64,000 bases of DNA from JABAQJ01 sp046327745 (GCA_046327745.1 JAXLXV010000029.1:25864-89863); one strand, 5' to 3'. Shown: positions 54,043 through 63,067, numbered from the stretch's first letter. Numbers and translations: made by a program. Notes: generated from the letters alone by a model not told the origin.

Positions 54043-54390
54043 CTAGTTAGGCTTTCGCGCCGCCGGTGCCGTGCCCTTGGCGTCGCGCTTGGTCACGCCG
54101 GCTTCCGCCGGGAGGTTAGCCGAGCCGCCGCCACTGCCATTGACGACGCGCGACTCGTGGTCCGACGTCCAATAGCAGGTCACCGATGTGCCAACGATCG
54201 TCTCGCGGTACTTCTGATCATCCACCAGGCAGCGCGTGTTGTCGCTGGCCACCAGGGACCGCGGCGGCTCCTTCCGCTGGACGACCTTTCGCGCAAGCCC
54301 TGACTGCCCTGGGCGACCGCCAAAAAATGGAAAGCAGGCGCCGGCCGAAAAGAGGATCGTGAGAGTGAGGGCTCGCTTCAGATTCGACAT
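54043..54390 (-). CDS. Small lipoprotein, function unknown
   Basis: A 115-residue exported protein. The signal (LKRALTLTILFSAGAC) has a lipobox-like SAGAC followed by Phe-Pro. The mature part is basic, with one pair of cysteines (DNTRCLVDDQKY and SVTCYWTSDHE), and ends in a low-complexity tail. No family is recognised. An AGGTG lies five bases before ATG 54390. It is placed between paaJ and paaY on the same strand, so it may be carried in the paa transcript without taking part in the pathway. Confidence 0.72.
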   Translation of the reverse strand: MSNLKRALTLTILFSAGACFPFFGGRPGQSGLARKVVQRKEPPRSLVASDNTRCLVDDQKYRETIVGTSVTCYWTSDHESRVVNGSGGGSANLPAEAGVTKRDAKGTAPAARKPN

Positions 54391-54456
54391 AGGGCACCTG
54401 GGTCGCTTCGAGTCGACCATCCATACGCACACCGGCCAGCCGTGTTCCCCTTCGTC

Positions 54457-55671
54457 TTACGCACGCTCCAGAACGAGCGCCATCCCTTGCCCCACCCCAA
54501 TGCACATGGTGCAGAGCGCGTATCGCCCGCCGGTGCGCTGCAGCTCATACGCCGCCGTCAGCGCCAGGCGCGCTCCGGACATGCCCAGCGGGTGACCGAT
54601 GGCGATGGCGCCACCGTTGGGATTCACACGGGGATCATCGTCGGCGATCCCCAGCTCGCGCAAGCAGGCCAATCCCTGAGCCGCGAAGGCTTCATTCAGT
54701 TCAATCACCGACATGTCTGACAGGGAAAGCCCCGCGCGACGTAGCGCCTCACGCGACGCGGGAACCGGCCCCATGCCCATGATGCGCGGTTCAACGCCTG
54801 CAGCGGCAGCGGCCACAATGCGCGCCTTTGGTCGAAGCGAGAGCTCCTTGACCACGCCGTCAGATGCCACAAGCACGGCGCAGGCGCCGTCGTTGATGCC
54901 GGACGAATTCCCTGCCGTGACCGAACCCTTGCCATCCGTGCGAAAGGCCGGGCGAAGCTTGGCCAGAACGTCCAGCGTGGTTTCCGGCTTCATGAACTCG
55001 TCCTCGGTGAACTCTCGCGTGGCGCCCTTCTTGGCACCGGCCACCGTCACGGGGACGATCTCTTCGGCGAGCCGTTGGCTGCCACGCGCTGCCGCGGCCT
55101 TCTGTTGACTGGCCAGCGCAAAGCGGTCCTGATCCTCGCGGGAGACGCCGAACTGTTCGGCGACGTTTTCCGCCGTCTGCCCCATGGAGTCCACCCCATA
55201 CAGCTCTCGCATGCGGGCGTTCACGAAGCGCCAGCCGATGCTGGTATCGAACAGCTGCGCATCGCGGGCAAATGGGGTGGCGCCCTTCGACAGCACGTAC
55301 GGCGCGCGCGTCATACTCTCCACGCCACCGGCAACGTACAGCTCCCCTTCGCCCACGCGCACCCCGCGGGCGGCACTGGCAATGGCGCTCATGCCCGAGG
55401 CGCAGAGTCGATTCACCGTCTCACCCGGAACCGAGACCGGCAGCCCCGCCAGGAGCAACGCCATGCGCGCCACGTTCCGGTTGTCTTCGCCCGCCTGGTT
55501 CGCACAGCCAAAGATGACGTCGGTGATGCGCTCTGGGGCGACGGTCGGAAATCGCTCCATCAAGCGGCGGATCGCGTGGGCCGCTAAGTCGTCGGCGCGG
55601 ACGTCGGACAGGCTGCCGCCAAAGGCACCAACGGGCGTGCGGACGCCATCGACAAGAAATGCGTCGGTCAT
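54457..55671 (-). CDS. paaJ: Thiolase PaaJ/PcaF, 3-oxoadipyl-CoA thiolase
   Basis: Thiolase of 404 residues. The nucleophile cysteine is in NRLCASGMSA, the histidine in GGAIAIGHPLGMSGAR and the second cysteine in CTMCIGVGQG. In the phenylacetate pathway it cleaves 3-oxo-5,6-dehydrosuberyl-CoA and later 3-oxoadipyl-CoA, giving acetyl-CoA and succinyl-CoA. The assignment to PaaJ rather than a general acetyl-CoA acetyltransferase rests on neighbours. The paaI stop overlaps its start by four bases (ATGA), as in a coupled operon. Confidence 0.93.
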   Translation of the reverse strand: MTDAFLVDGVRTPVGAFGGSLSDVRADDLAAHAIRRLMERFPTVAPERITDVIFGCANQAGEDNRNVARMALLLAGLPVSVPGETVNRLCASGMSAIASAARGVRVGEGELYVAGGVESMTRAPYVLSKGATPFARDAQLFDTSIGWRFVNARMRELYGVDSMGQTAENVAEQFGVSREDQDRFALASQQKAAAARGSQRLAEEIVPVTVAGAKKGATREFTEDEFMKPETTLDVLAKLRPAFRTDGKGSVTAGNSSGINDGACAVLVASDGVVKELSLRPKARIVAAAAAGVEPRIMGMGPVPASREALRRAGLSLSDMSVIELNEAFAAQGLACLRELGIADDDPRVNPNGGAIAIGHPLGMSGARLALTAAYELQRTGGRYALCTMCIGVGQGMALVLERA

Positions 55672-56126
55672 GAGGGTGGGGGTACGTCGTCGGGGAAATG
55701 GGGCCGAGTGGTGCGATACGCGGTGCCGCGAAAGAGGGCGACCGTGGCACCATGCTGGTTGGTCACGTCCACTCGATAGTAACCGAGCCGGCGCGACACC
55801 GCTTCTTCGCGCGCAACGGCGGTGAGCGTGTCACCCGGGTGGATGGCTGCGGGATAAGTAATGGTGTTGTCGACCGCCACGGTCACGAGCCCGTGCTGGT
55901 TGCAGGCAAAGGCAAACGCGGAGTCAGCGAAGGAGAAGACAATCCCGCCGTGTGCCACGCCAAAGCCATTGACCATTTCGTCACGGACGGTCATCCGGCA
56001 GATGCAACCGCCAGGGAGGACTTCGGTAACCTCTAAACCGAGCCATCGGCTCAGGGCGTCCTTCTCCAGCATGGCGGCAATGATGCGCCTGGCCCGATGC
56101 TCGGCGGCTGCGGTCCACGTGGTCAT
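55668..56126 (-). CDS. paaI: PaaI-type hotdog thioesterase
   Basis: Hotdog-fold acyl-CoA thioesterase of 152 residues. The start EHRARRIIAAMLEKDALSRWLG, the catalytic region NGFGVAHGGIVFSFADSAFAFACN, and VAVDNTITYPAAIHPGDTL are the PaaI pattern. PaaI hydrolyses ring-hydroxylated phenylacetyl-CoA to rescue CoA when the pathway stalls. It is 43 bases after paaH and overlaps paaJ by four bases, so it is a member of the paa operon. The length fits the family (about 140-150). Confidence 0.94.
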   Translation of the reverse strand: MTTWTAAAEHRARRIIAAMLEKDALSRWLGLEVTEVLPGGCICRMTVRDEMVNGFGVAHGGIVFSFADSAFAFACNQHGLVTVAVDNTITYPAAIHPGDTLTAVAREEAVSRRLGYYRVDVTNQHGATVALFRGTAYRTTRPHFPDDVPPPS

Positions 56127-56169
56127 GCGCGCGATTCCTCAGGTCGCTGGCTGCTCTCTGGGCGCACGA

Positions 56170-57354
56170 TCATTGGAAGAACTTCTCTCCTTGTTGCGCC
56201 ATGCGACGCAGCAGAGGGCTGGCGCGATATCGGTCTTCCGCGTACGCGTCCCGCAGTTCGTCCATGCGCGCAAGCACTTCGGGCCAGCCAAGGTCATCTC
56301 CCCACGCCAGCAGACCGCGCGGATAGTTCACCCCTTTGGTCATGGCCAAGTCGACCGCGGCCGGCGTCGCCACCTGCAGGTGCACGGCGTCAACAGCTTC
56401 GTTGATGAGCATGGCCAGCACGCGCATGAAGATGCGCGAGCCTAACGCCTGGTCTTCGTCGGCCGGTTCGGCGACGGCCTGCGGTGAATAGTCGAAGAAT
56501 CCGCGGCCCGCTTTCCGCCCCAGCCACCCCGCCTCAAGCAACCGCTTCTGCAAAATGGAGGGACGGTAGCGCGCATCGTAGTACATCGCCGTCCACACGC
56601 TCTCCGTCACGACGTAGTTCACGTCGTGCCCAATGAAGTCCATGAGTTCGAAGGGACCCATGCGAAAACCACCCAGTGACTTCATCGCCCAGTCGACGGT
56701 GCCAGGGGATGCGATTCCCTCCTCCACGATGCGCAGGCTTTCGCCGTAGAAAGGTCGGGCAATGCGGTTCACGATGAAGCCAGGGGTGTCCTTGGCGCGC
56801 ACCGGCACCTTGCCCCATCCGTGCACCAGTCGCGTCACCCAGTCGGCGACGGAATCTCGGGTGCGCACGCCGGGGACAATCTCAACCAGGGGCATCACCG
56901 ACGGTGGGTTGAAGAAATGGACCCCCACCACGCGCTCGGGCCGAGTGCATGCCGCGCCAATGGATGCAATGGAGAGGGACGACGTGTTGGTGGCAAGGAC
57001 CGCGTCAGCCGCAACGGCCTCCTCCAGCGCCCGCATCACCTCCAGCTTCACATCGAGACGTTCGATCACGGCCTCGATCACGAAATCGCAGGGCGCCATG
57101 TCGATCATGTCGCCGGCAGCAATGGCATCCAGCCGTCCCAAGGCCTCGTCCCGACGTTCGGTCGTCATGCGCCCCTTCTCTACATCGCGAGCGAAGGCCT
57201 TCCGAATGGCGTCGCAACCACGTTCCAGCGCCGCCGGGGCCGTGTCCGTCAGCAGCACCCGGTGCCCGTGGAGCAGCGCCACCTGCGCAATGCCGCTTCC
57301 CATCGCCCCAGCTCCCACTACCCCGATGACGGCGTCCGCCGGAGTCTCTTTCAT
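56170..57354 (-). CDS. paaH: 3-hydroxyacyl-CoA dehydrogenase PaaH
   Basis: NAD-dependent dehydrogenase of 394 residues. GVVGAGAMGSGIAQ is the Rossmann fingerprint. HFFNPPSVMPLVEIV holds the catalytic histidine, and SLGGFRMGPFELMDFIGHD with DTPGFIVNRIARPF completes the 3HCDH pattern. A second, C-terminal 3HCDH-type segment (EAVDAVHLQVATPAAVDLAM) is also present, so it belongs to the long PaaH form. It oxidises 3-hydroxyadipyl-CoA to 3-oxoadipyl-CoA. Its start overlaps the paaG stop by four bases. It stands between paaG and paaI, as expected. Confidence 0.94.
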   Translation of the reverse strand: MKETPADAVIGVVGAGAMGSGIAQVALLHGHRVLLTDTAPAALERGCDAIRKAFARDVEKGRMTTERRDEALGRLDAIAAGDMIDMAPCDFVIEAVIERLDVKLEVMRALEEAVAADAVLATNTSSLSIASIGAACTRPERVVGVHFFNPPSVMPLVEIVPGVRTRDSVADWVTRLVHGWGKVPVRAKDTPGFIVNRIARPFYGESLRIVEEGIASPGTVDWAMKSLGGFRMGPFELMDFIGHDVNYVVTESVWTAMYYDARYRPSILQKRLLEAGWLGRKAGRGFFDYSPQAVAEPADEDQALGSRIFMRVLAMLINEAVDAVHLQVATPAAVDLAMTKGVNYPRGLLAWGDDLGWPEVLARMDELRDAYAEDRYRASPLLRRMAQQGEKFFQ

Positions 57355-58139
57355 TTGCCGGTGAATACGGGTTTGCGCTTCTCGAGAAATGCCTGCACCC
57401 CTTCCATGAAATCATGCGAGCGGCCGGCGGCGGTCTGAATCTCCGCCTCGGTATCCAGCTGCGCGCTCAGTCCCTGCTCCATGGCCGCGTTCATCGCCTT
57501 CTTGGTCAGGCCTAGCCCGCGCGTGGGTTGGGTCGCGAGGTGTGCGGCGAGCGTCATCGCGCGTTCCCGCAGCTCGGCCCCCGGGACCACCTGATAGATC
57601 ATTCCCCACTCGGCGGCCGTCGTCGCGGGCAACTTGTCGCCTAACAACATGAGCGCGGACGCCCGAGCCATGCCGACCAAGTGCGGCAGCAACCACGTGC
57701 CTCCCGAGTCCGGGATGAGGCCGATCTTGGCAAATGATTGAATGAACGACGCCTCGGCGGCGGCGATCACGATGTCGCACGCCAGCGCGAGGTTGGCACC
57801 AGCGCCAGCCGCGACGCCGTTCACGGCGCATACGACCGGCTTTTCCAGCGCGCGAATGGCGCGGATGATCGGGTTGTACTGGGCGCGGACGATCCCGCCG
57901 ACGTCCGGCGGCGACTCCGGCGACATGGGAACGGAGGCCAGGTCCTGCCCCGCGCAGAAGCCACGGCCCGCCCCCGTCAGCAGCACACAGCGCACGGCGT
58001 GATCGGCAGCTGCATCCGTCAACGCCGCTTGCAACGCCTGCGCCATCGCCAGGTTGAAGCTGTTAAGCACATCTGGTCGGTTGAGCGTGAGCACCAGCAC
58101 GCCCTGCGACATCTCACGAAGGATCGGATCGGAACTCAT
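57351..58139 (-). CDS. paaG: PaaG, enoyl-CoA hydratase / epoxyphenylacetyl-CoA isomerase
   Basis: Crotonase-fold enzyme of 262 residues. CoA and oxyanion contacts come from GRGFCAGQDL and VNGVAAGAGANLALACDI. SFIQSFAKIGLIPDSGGTWLLP is the block in which PaaG carries its acidic residue. In the pathway it isomerises the 1,2-epoxide of phenylacetyl-CoA to oxepin-CoA and hydrates a later intermediate. It is the first gene of the minus-strand run paaG-paaH-paaI-paaJ, with the start at ATG 58139. The oxygenase subunits and the CoA ligase of the pathway are not in this window. Confidence 0.93.
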   Translation of the reverse strand: MSSDPILREMSQGVLVLTLNRPDVLNSFNLAMAQALQAALTDAAADHAVRCVLLTGAGRGFCAGQDLASVPMSPESPPDVGGIVRAQYNPIIRAIRALEKPVVCAVNGVAAGAGANLALACDIVIAAAEASFIQSFAKIGLIPDSGGTWLLPHLVGMARASALMLLGDKLPATTAAEWGMIYQVVPGAELRERAMTLAAHLATQPTRGLGLTKKAMNAAMEQGLSAQLDTEAEIQTAAGRSHDFMEGVQAFLEKRKPVFTGK

Positions 58140-58245
58140 ACGGACCGTGGGAGTGAGTGCATCGCGTCAGTGATCGCCCAGTTTTCCCTTGATTGCCAGA
58201 GGGCACGGACGCTAGTGAAAAGTAACCGACCGCAGCGTGCGGACA

Positions 58246-60459
58246 TCACCGCAGACCAACCACTGTCACGCGCGCCATGGTGTCGCCCTCGAGGATGCCG
58301 TCGACCACCGACATCCCCTCAACGACCTCGCCCACGACGGTATAGTCGTGGTCCAGCCGGAAGTTGTCGGTCAGGTTCACGAAGATCTGGGCGTCGCCTG
58401 TGTCACGGCCTCGGGTGGAGATCCCCACGGTGCCATAAACGTGCGACGCCAGGTCGACCTCGTCGCGCATGAACGGGCCGTCGCCCACGTATTCCGTGGC
58501 CAGCGGGCTTCCCCCTTGGATAACAAAGGTCGGCTCCACACGGTGGAAGGTCAGTCCATTGTAGTAGCCCTTCTCTGCCAGCTCGACCAGCCGCGCCACC
58601 GTCGCCGGCGCTGCGTTGGAGCGCAGCCGAATGACGAAGGTGCCGCCACCGCTCGCCGCGTCCATCGTCACGCGCAGACGGACGTTCGTCGCAACAAATA
58701 GTGCGCCCATCCGATCGGAGATCACGCGATGAATAGCCGGCGCCGCGGCGACCGGTCGTCCACTCCACCGCGACACGATCTGCGCCGCGCCTTCGGCCAC
58801 GGCGGGATCAAAGTCCCGCACGTACGGCTCCAGTCGCGACGTCATGGCGGCGTCGCCGAGTTCGCCGATGCGCTCCAGCACCGCAACGCGCGGATCTCGG
58901 GAGTTCTCACGCCGTTCACCCGTTAGGCGTTCCAGCGCAGCGAAGAGCGCGGAGACGACTTCCGGGCGTGGCGTGGTGCCTTTCAAGGCCGTGGCTCCGG
59001 CTAGCACCACCTGATACGCGCTGCTGCTGAGCGCGCGCATCGCCACGTCGTCCGCCGCGCGTGGTGAAACGGAAGCCAAGCCAGCGATGGCGGCCTCCTG
59101 GACATCTGGCACGGCGTCACTGGAGAGCGTGTTCAGGGTTTCGGTGTCCTTGAGAATGGCCGCGGCACGCGCGGCGTACATCCGAACTCGCCAGACCGTG
59201 TGCGCGCGACTCGTGCGCACTAGCGGCGCAGCGCGGTCAGGGGCGACGCGCGCTAACGCGACCAGGGCGTGCGCCTGCGCGTGCCAGCCGACGTGCGACG
59301 CGCGACGAGCCGCCGGTGCAGTCGACGCGGCGAGCGGCTCCAAGGCCTTCGCCGCGGCGGCGTGATCGGTACAGCCGCCGAGCGCGTCAATCGCCGCGAG
59401 TAGAGCTGCAGGATGCACGTCCTTCGTCGCGGCCACGAGCGGTCCGCAGTCCGCGGGATAGAATCGCCGCCAGCTGCGCACGGCGTCGAACCGAACAATG
59501 AACGCGGCATCACGTAACGACGCGGTCAGTACGCGCCGCCGCACCGTGGAATCCTCGACGTTTGCCGTGGCGAGCACCGCCAATCGCCTCACCTGCGCGT
59601 CCGGATCCCGCATGCCCAAGAGGGCGATGCTGTCGCCACGAATCCCCGGCGAAATCAGTGTGAGCATGGCCAGTCGGCGAACCTGAGCCGCCAGCAGCGT
59701 GGATTGGCCACTGCTCCCCAAACCGTAACGAAGCATGCGCAAGTCCGCAGATCCCGGGTTGCTACGCGAGCGCGCGGCATCTGGCGCCGGACGGCGGGAG
59801 CGCGACGCGGCGTACACTCCCTGCATCGCGCCGCGAACCACGCGCGGATCCATGCGCAGGCGAACGGGAGAGGGGCTGCCAGATTCATCCTGGTCGCGGA
59901 GCAGCGACGATAGCCGTTCGAGTACCGGCGCCGCCGAACTGTCTCCGCGGGCCACGCGCCCTAACGACTGAGCGAGCACGCCCAGCACCCCTGGATCCTT
60001 CTCGCGAGAAAGCGCCGACATCAAGGTGTCGACGGCCGGACGCCAGACGTCTCCCGCCACCTGCGATGCGGGGCGAACGATCTGGGCAATCGCGTCGGCA
60101 ACCTCCATCCGAACTCCGGGCGACGGATCGGCCATTACCGCGTACAACGCCGGAAGAAGGGATGGACGCTCAAACCGACCGATGGCGCGCGCGGCCACAC
60201 CTCGCATGGCGGCGCGCCGATCGTGCAGGGCATCGGTGAGCACACGCAGCGAGTCCGCATCGGTCGTGCGCGAGTCCTCCACCGCGAGGACGCGCTGCCA
60301 CTCGGCGGCCGAAATGGTCGTGGCCTGTGCAGCTACAACACTCGGCGCCGCGACCAACAGGACGGCCAGCGCCGTGAATAGTGGGCCGTGCCATCGGGGT
60401 TGCCTAGCGGGGCGTCTCAATCGCGGCATACACGCTCGGTTTGGAAGATTTCGATTCAT
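58246..60459 (-). CDS. Exported HEAT-repeat protein fused to a cyclophilin
   Basis: Protein of 737 residues. The signal peptide is FTALAVLLVAAPSVVAAQ. Residues about 50-540 are alpha-alpha repeats of HEAT type (ALHDRRAAMRGVAARAIGRFE, ADPSPGVRMEVADAIAQI and many similar). The last about 170 residues are a cyclophilin-type peptidyl-prolyl isomerase, with FHRVEPTFVIQGG carrying the arginine and glutamine, and AQIFVNLTDNFRLDHDYTVVGEVV. It probably helps folding of exported proteins while the repeats hold a partner. Start ATG 60459 is preferred to upstream in-frame codons, since it gives a normal signal. It is followed on the same strand by paaG, 106 bases away, with no evident functional tie. Confidence 0.9.
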   Translation of the reverse strand: MNRNLPNRACMPRLRRPARQPRWHGPLFTALAVLLVAAPSVVAAQATTISAAEWQRVLAVEDSRTTDADSLRVLTDALHDRRAAMRGVAARAIGRFERPSLLPALYAVMADPSPGVRMEVADAIAQIVRPASQVAGDVWRPAVDTLMSALSREKDPGVLGVLAQSLGRVARGDSSAAPVLERLSSLLRDQDESGSPSPVRLRMDPRVVRGAMQGVYAASRSRRPAPDAARSRSNPGSADLRMLRYGLGSSGQSTLLAAQVRRLAMLTLISPGIRGDSIALLGMRDPDAQVRRLAVLATANVEDSTVRRRVLTASLRDAAFIVRFDAVRSWRRFYPADCGPLVAATKDVHPAALLAAIDALGGCTDHAAAAKALEPLAASTAPAARRASHVGWHAQAHALVALARVAPDRAAPLVRTSRAHTVWRVRMYAARAAAILKDTETLNTLSSDAVPDVQEAAIAGLASVSPRAADDVAMRALSSSAYQVVLAGATALKGTTPRPEVVSALFAALERLTGERRENSRDPRVAVLERIGELGDAAMTSRLEPYVRDFDPAVAEGAAQIVSRWSGRPVAAAPAIHRVISDRMGALFVATNVRLRVTMDAASGGGTFVIRLRSNAAPATVARLVELAEKGYYNGLTFHRVEPTFVIQGGSPLATEYVGDGPFMRDEVDLASHVYGTVGISTRGRDTGDAQIFVNLTDNFRLDHDYTVVGEVVEGMSVVDGILEGDTMARVTVVGLR

Positions 60460-60940
60460 GGTGGCGCCGGAACTGCGTGGCGCGTAGACGGGTCGCGAAA
60501 GATGCACGGTACTCACGTTGGTGACGAAAGGCGTTGTCCCCACCACGTGGTGACGGCGCGTTCTCCATCCCGCGCGCGCATCGACAGTCCGGGGCCGCGC
60601 GAAAGGTGCATCACGCGAGCGTCGTCCACCATTCGAACCCAAGGATGCGCAGGCGGCGCGGTCGTACCTCGAGCGCAACCCAAGAACGACGCGTCACTGG
60701 TTGTTCACAAGCGCAGGCCGCCATTGGCAACTTGGGGGCCGCCGGAATTGCCATGCCTCCGGACCAAACCTTCGCCGCCACCTCCCAGCCGGCGTTCGCA
60801 GGCGAGGAAGCTGCCCCGTGGCACAGGCATTCCCTTGCCCCGGATCGGCGTGACGAGCCGTCCGGGGTTTCGTCCGGTCAGGGAGCGCAGGTTAGATTCA
60901 CGCCTGCCCGCCCCCGACGCTCCCAAGCCCCGTCTTTCGC
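60460..60940. other. Intergenic gap between divergent genes, holds a palindrome
   Basis: This 481-base region separates the HEAT-cyclophilin gene (minus) and the fused E1 gene (plus). Open frames occur but are Arg/Pro-rich shadows with no conserved blocks. A perfect 12-base palindrome at 60541-60552 is listed separately. Promoters for both flanking genes should be in this region, but I cannot place them. Confidence 0.5.
60541..60552. promoter_or_regulatory. Perfect palindrome CACCACGTGGTG
   Basis: A 12-base perfect dyad in a gene-free region, 82 bases upstream of the HEAT-cyclophilin start and 389 bases before the E1 start. It has the form expected of a dimeric regulator site, but no regulator is known. 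It is unusual only in symmetry and position, so confidence in function is low. Confidence 0.4.
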
Positions 60941-63067
60941 ATGGCCGTTTCGCCCACCAAAGGACGTCGCCCCCGCGCAGCTCAGGCCGTACACCCAGCC
61001 GTCGACTGGCGGAAGGTCGCCTATCACACGCTGGTCTCGCGCTCGCTCGATGACATCGAGGAGACGACGAATCGAAATCGGGCCCAGGTGCCGCGCGACC
61101 ACGTGGTGCTCTACCAGTTTTCGGCGCGCGGGCACGACATGGCGCAGACGATCCTGGGAGGGTTGATGACCCACCCGCATGATGCCGCCGGGGCCTACTA
61201 CCGCTCGCGCCCCCTCCTCATGTCGTTAGGCCTGTCGATTGAGGATGGCTTTGCATCACCCTTGGGGCGGTCGGGCGGCTTCAGCGATGGACGGGACATC
61301 GGCGTGGTGTGCAACCTCCCCGGTCGGCACGCTGCCACCGTGCTCCCGATGTCGGGGGATGTCGGGTCGCAGTACACCCCCGCCGCCGGATGGGCGCACG
61401 CCATCTCCTACTACCGGGACCATCTGCAAGACGCCAGCTACAACGGTGCGATAGCCGTCGCCCTTGGCGGCGACGCATCGGTCGCCACCAACGGGTTCTG
61501 GTCGTCGCTCACGATGGCCACCACCCTCAAGCTCCCCATGCTCTTCTATATCGAAGACAATGGCCTGGGGATCAGCGTGGGGGGCGAGATGCAGACGCCG
61601 GGGGGCAACATTGCCAAGAACCTCGCGTCCTTTGCAAACCTGCTGGTGCGGGACGCTGACGGAACAGATCCCCACGCCACGGCCACCGCCTTATCCGACG
61701 TGGTGACCCACGTGCGCTCCGGAAAAGGGCCGGCACTGGTGCACCTGACGGTTCCCCGTTTGTCGTCGCACTCGGGACCCGACAACCAGAAGGGATACCG
61801 CACCGACGCCGAGATCGCCGCCGATGCTCAGCGCGACCCCCTCCCCAAGCTGCGGGACTACCTGGTGCCGGCGCTGCTCTCTGCCGAGGAATGGCAGGAG
61901 CTGCAACAGACGGTCGACCGGGACGTGCAGGCAGGACTCGCCGCCGCCCGGGCGCGTCCCGCGCCGGACCCCGCCTCCATCAAGCGCTTTGTCTACGCCG
62001 AGCCGGCACGGCCGGGGGACACCGCCGCCATGGGGGGCTTGACGGACGAGGAGCGTTCGGCGTTAGGCGGTACCGACCAGCCATCCAGCGGTGAGAGCGT
62101 GCGATTTGCCGACGCCATTCGTCGGACGCTGCGCGCCGAGCTGGCGGCGAATCCGAAGCTGGTGGTCTACGGCGAGGACGTCGGTCGAAAGGGGGGCGTG
62201 CACCTGGTCACCGAAGGGCTGCAGAAGCAATTCGGCGCCGCCCGCGTGTTTGACACCTCGCTTTCTGAGGAAGGGATCGTGGGGCGGGCCGTGGGAATGG
62301 CCATTGCCGGGCTGGTGCCAGTCGCCGAAATCCAGTTCCGGAAGTACGCCGACCCCGCCACGGAGCAGCTCAACAACTGCGGCACCATGCGTTGGCGCAC
62401 CGCCAATCGTTTTGCGGCGCCGATCGTCGTGCGGTTACCCGGCGGATTCGGCAAAGACGTCGGCGATCCGTGGCACTCGTTGAGCGCGGAGGTGCTATGG
62501 GCGCACGCGATCGGCTGGCAGGTGGCGATTCCGTCCAATGCCGCCGACGCCGTCGGCTTGTTGCGCGCCGCCATGCGTTCGCCCAACCCGACGATCTTCT
62601 TCGAGCATCGCGCGCTGCTCATGACGAGCGATGGCAGTTCCCCCTACCCGGGCGACGACTACGTTCTCCCGTTAGGCGTTGCCAACAACCTGCGAGCGGG
62701 TCAGGACATGACCTTGGTGACCTGGGGCGCCCTGCTGCACCGCTGTCGCGAGGCCATCGAGGCCACGGGGGCAGATGTGGAACTGCTCGACCTGCGCACC
62801 ATTGCGCCGTGGGACCGATCGGCGGTGCTGCGTTCAGTGCAGAAGACCGGTCGATGCTTGATTGTCCATGAAGACAACCTGACGGCGGGCTTCGGCGCCG
62901 AAATCGCCGCGACCGTTGCGCGCGAGGCGTTCTGGTATCTGGACGCGCCCATCGAGCGACTCTGTGTGGACGATGTGCCGGTGCCGTATCATCCTCGACT
63001 GATGGAGGCTGTCGTGCCGACGACCGAACGCATTGCGGAGCGCATTGTGGCGCTCCTCCAGGCATGA
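60941..63067 (+). CDS. Fused alpha-beta E1 of a 2-oxoacid (branched-chain) dehydrogenase
   Basis: Thiamine-diphosphate enzyme of 708 residues joining both E1 subunits. The alpha half (about residues 20-330) has the ThDP/magnesium motif ALGGDASVATNGF ending in IEDNGLGIS, and the phosphorylation-loop-like SSHSGPDNQKGYRT. The beta half (about 390-708) has VYGEDVGRKGGVHLVTEGL, DTSLSEEGIVGRAVGMA, and VRLPGGFGKDVG. It decarboxylates branched-chain 2-oxoacids, or possibly acetoin or pyruvate, and passes the acyl group to an E2. No E2 or E3 lies in the window. A four-base ATGA overlap links it to the next gene. Confidence 0.93.
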   Translation: MAVSPTKGRRPRAAQAVHPAVDWRKVAYHTLVSRSLDDIEETTNRNRAQVPRDHVVLYQFSARGHDMAQTILGGLMTHPHDAAGAYYRSRPLLMSLGLSIEDGFASPLGRSGGFSDGRDIGVVCNLPGRHAATVLPMSGDVGSQYTPAAGWAHAISYYRDHLQDASYNGAIAVALGGDASVATNGFWSSLTMATTLKLPMLFYIEDNGLGISVGGEMQTPGGNIAKNLASFANLLVRDADGTDPHATATALSDVVTHVRSGKGPALVHLTVPRLSSHSGPDNQKGYRTDAEIAADAQRDPLPKLRDYLVPALLSAEEWQELQQTVDRDVQAGLAAARARPAPDPASIKRFVYAEPARPGDTAAMGGLTDEERSALGGTDQPSSGESVRFADAIRRTLRAELAANPKLVVYGEDVGRKGGVHLVTEGLQKQFGAARVFDTSLSEEGIVGRAVGMAIAGLVPVAEIQFRKYADPATEQLNNCGTMRWRTANRFAAPIVVRLPGGFGKDVGDPWHSLSAEVLWAHAIGWQVAIPSNAADAVGLLRAAMRSPNPTIFFEHRALLMTSDGSSPYPGDDYVLPLGVANNLRAGQDMTLVTWGALLHRCREAIEATGADVELLDLRTIAPWDRSAVLRSVQKTGRCLIVHEDNLTAGFGAEIAATVAREAFWYLDAPIERLCVDDVPVPYHPRLMEAVVPTTERIAERIVALLQA

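Noticed and set aside
60388..61053. 221-codon plus-strand frame in the gap before the E1 gene
   Set aside because: Arg/Pro/Ser-rich with no conserved pattern, and it overlaps both flanking genes. It looks like a high-GC shadow.
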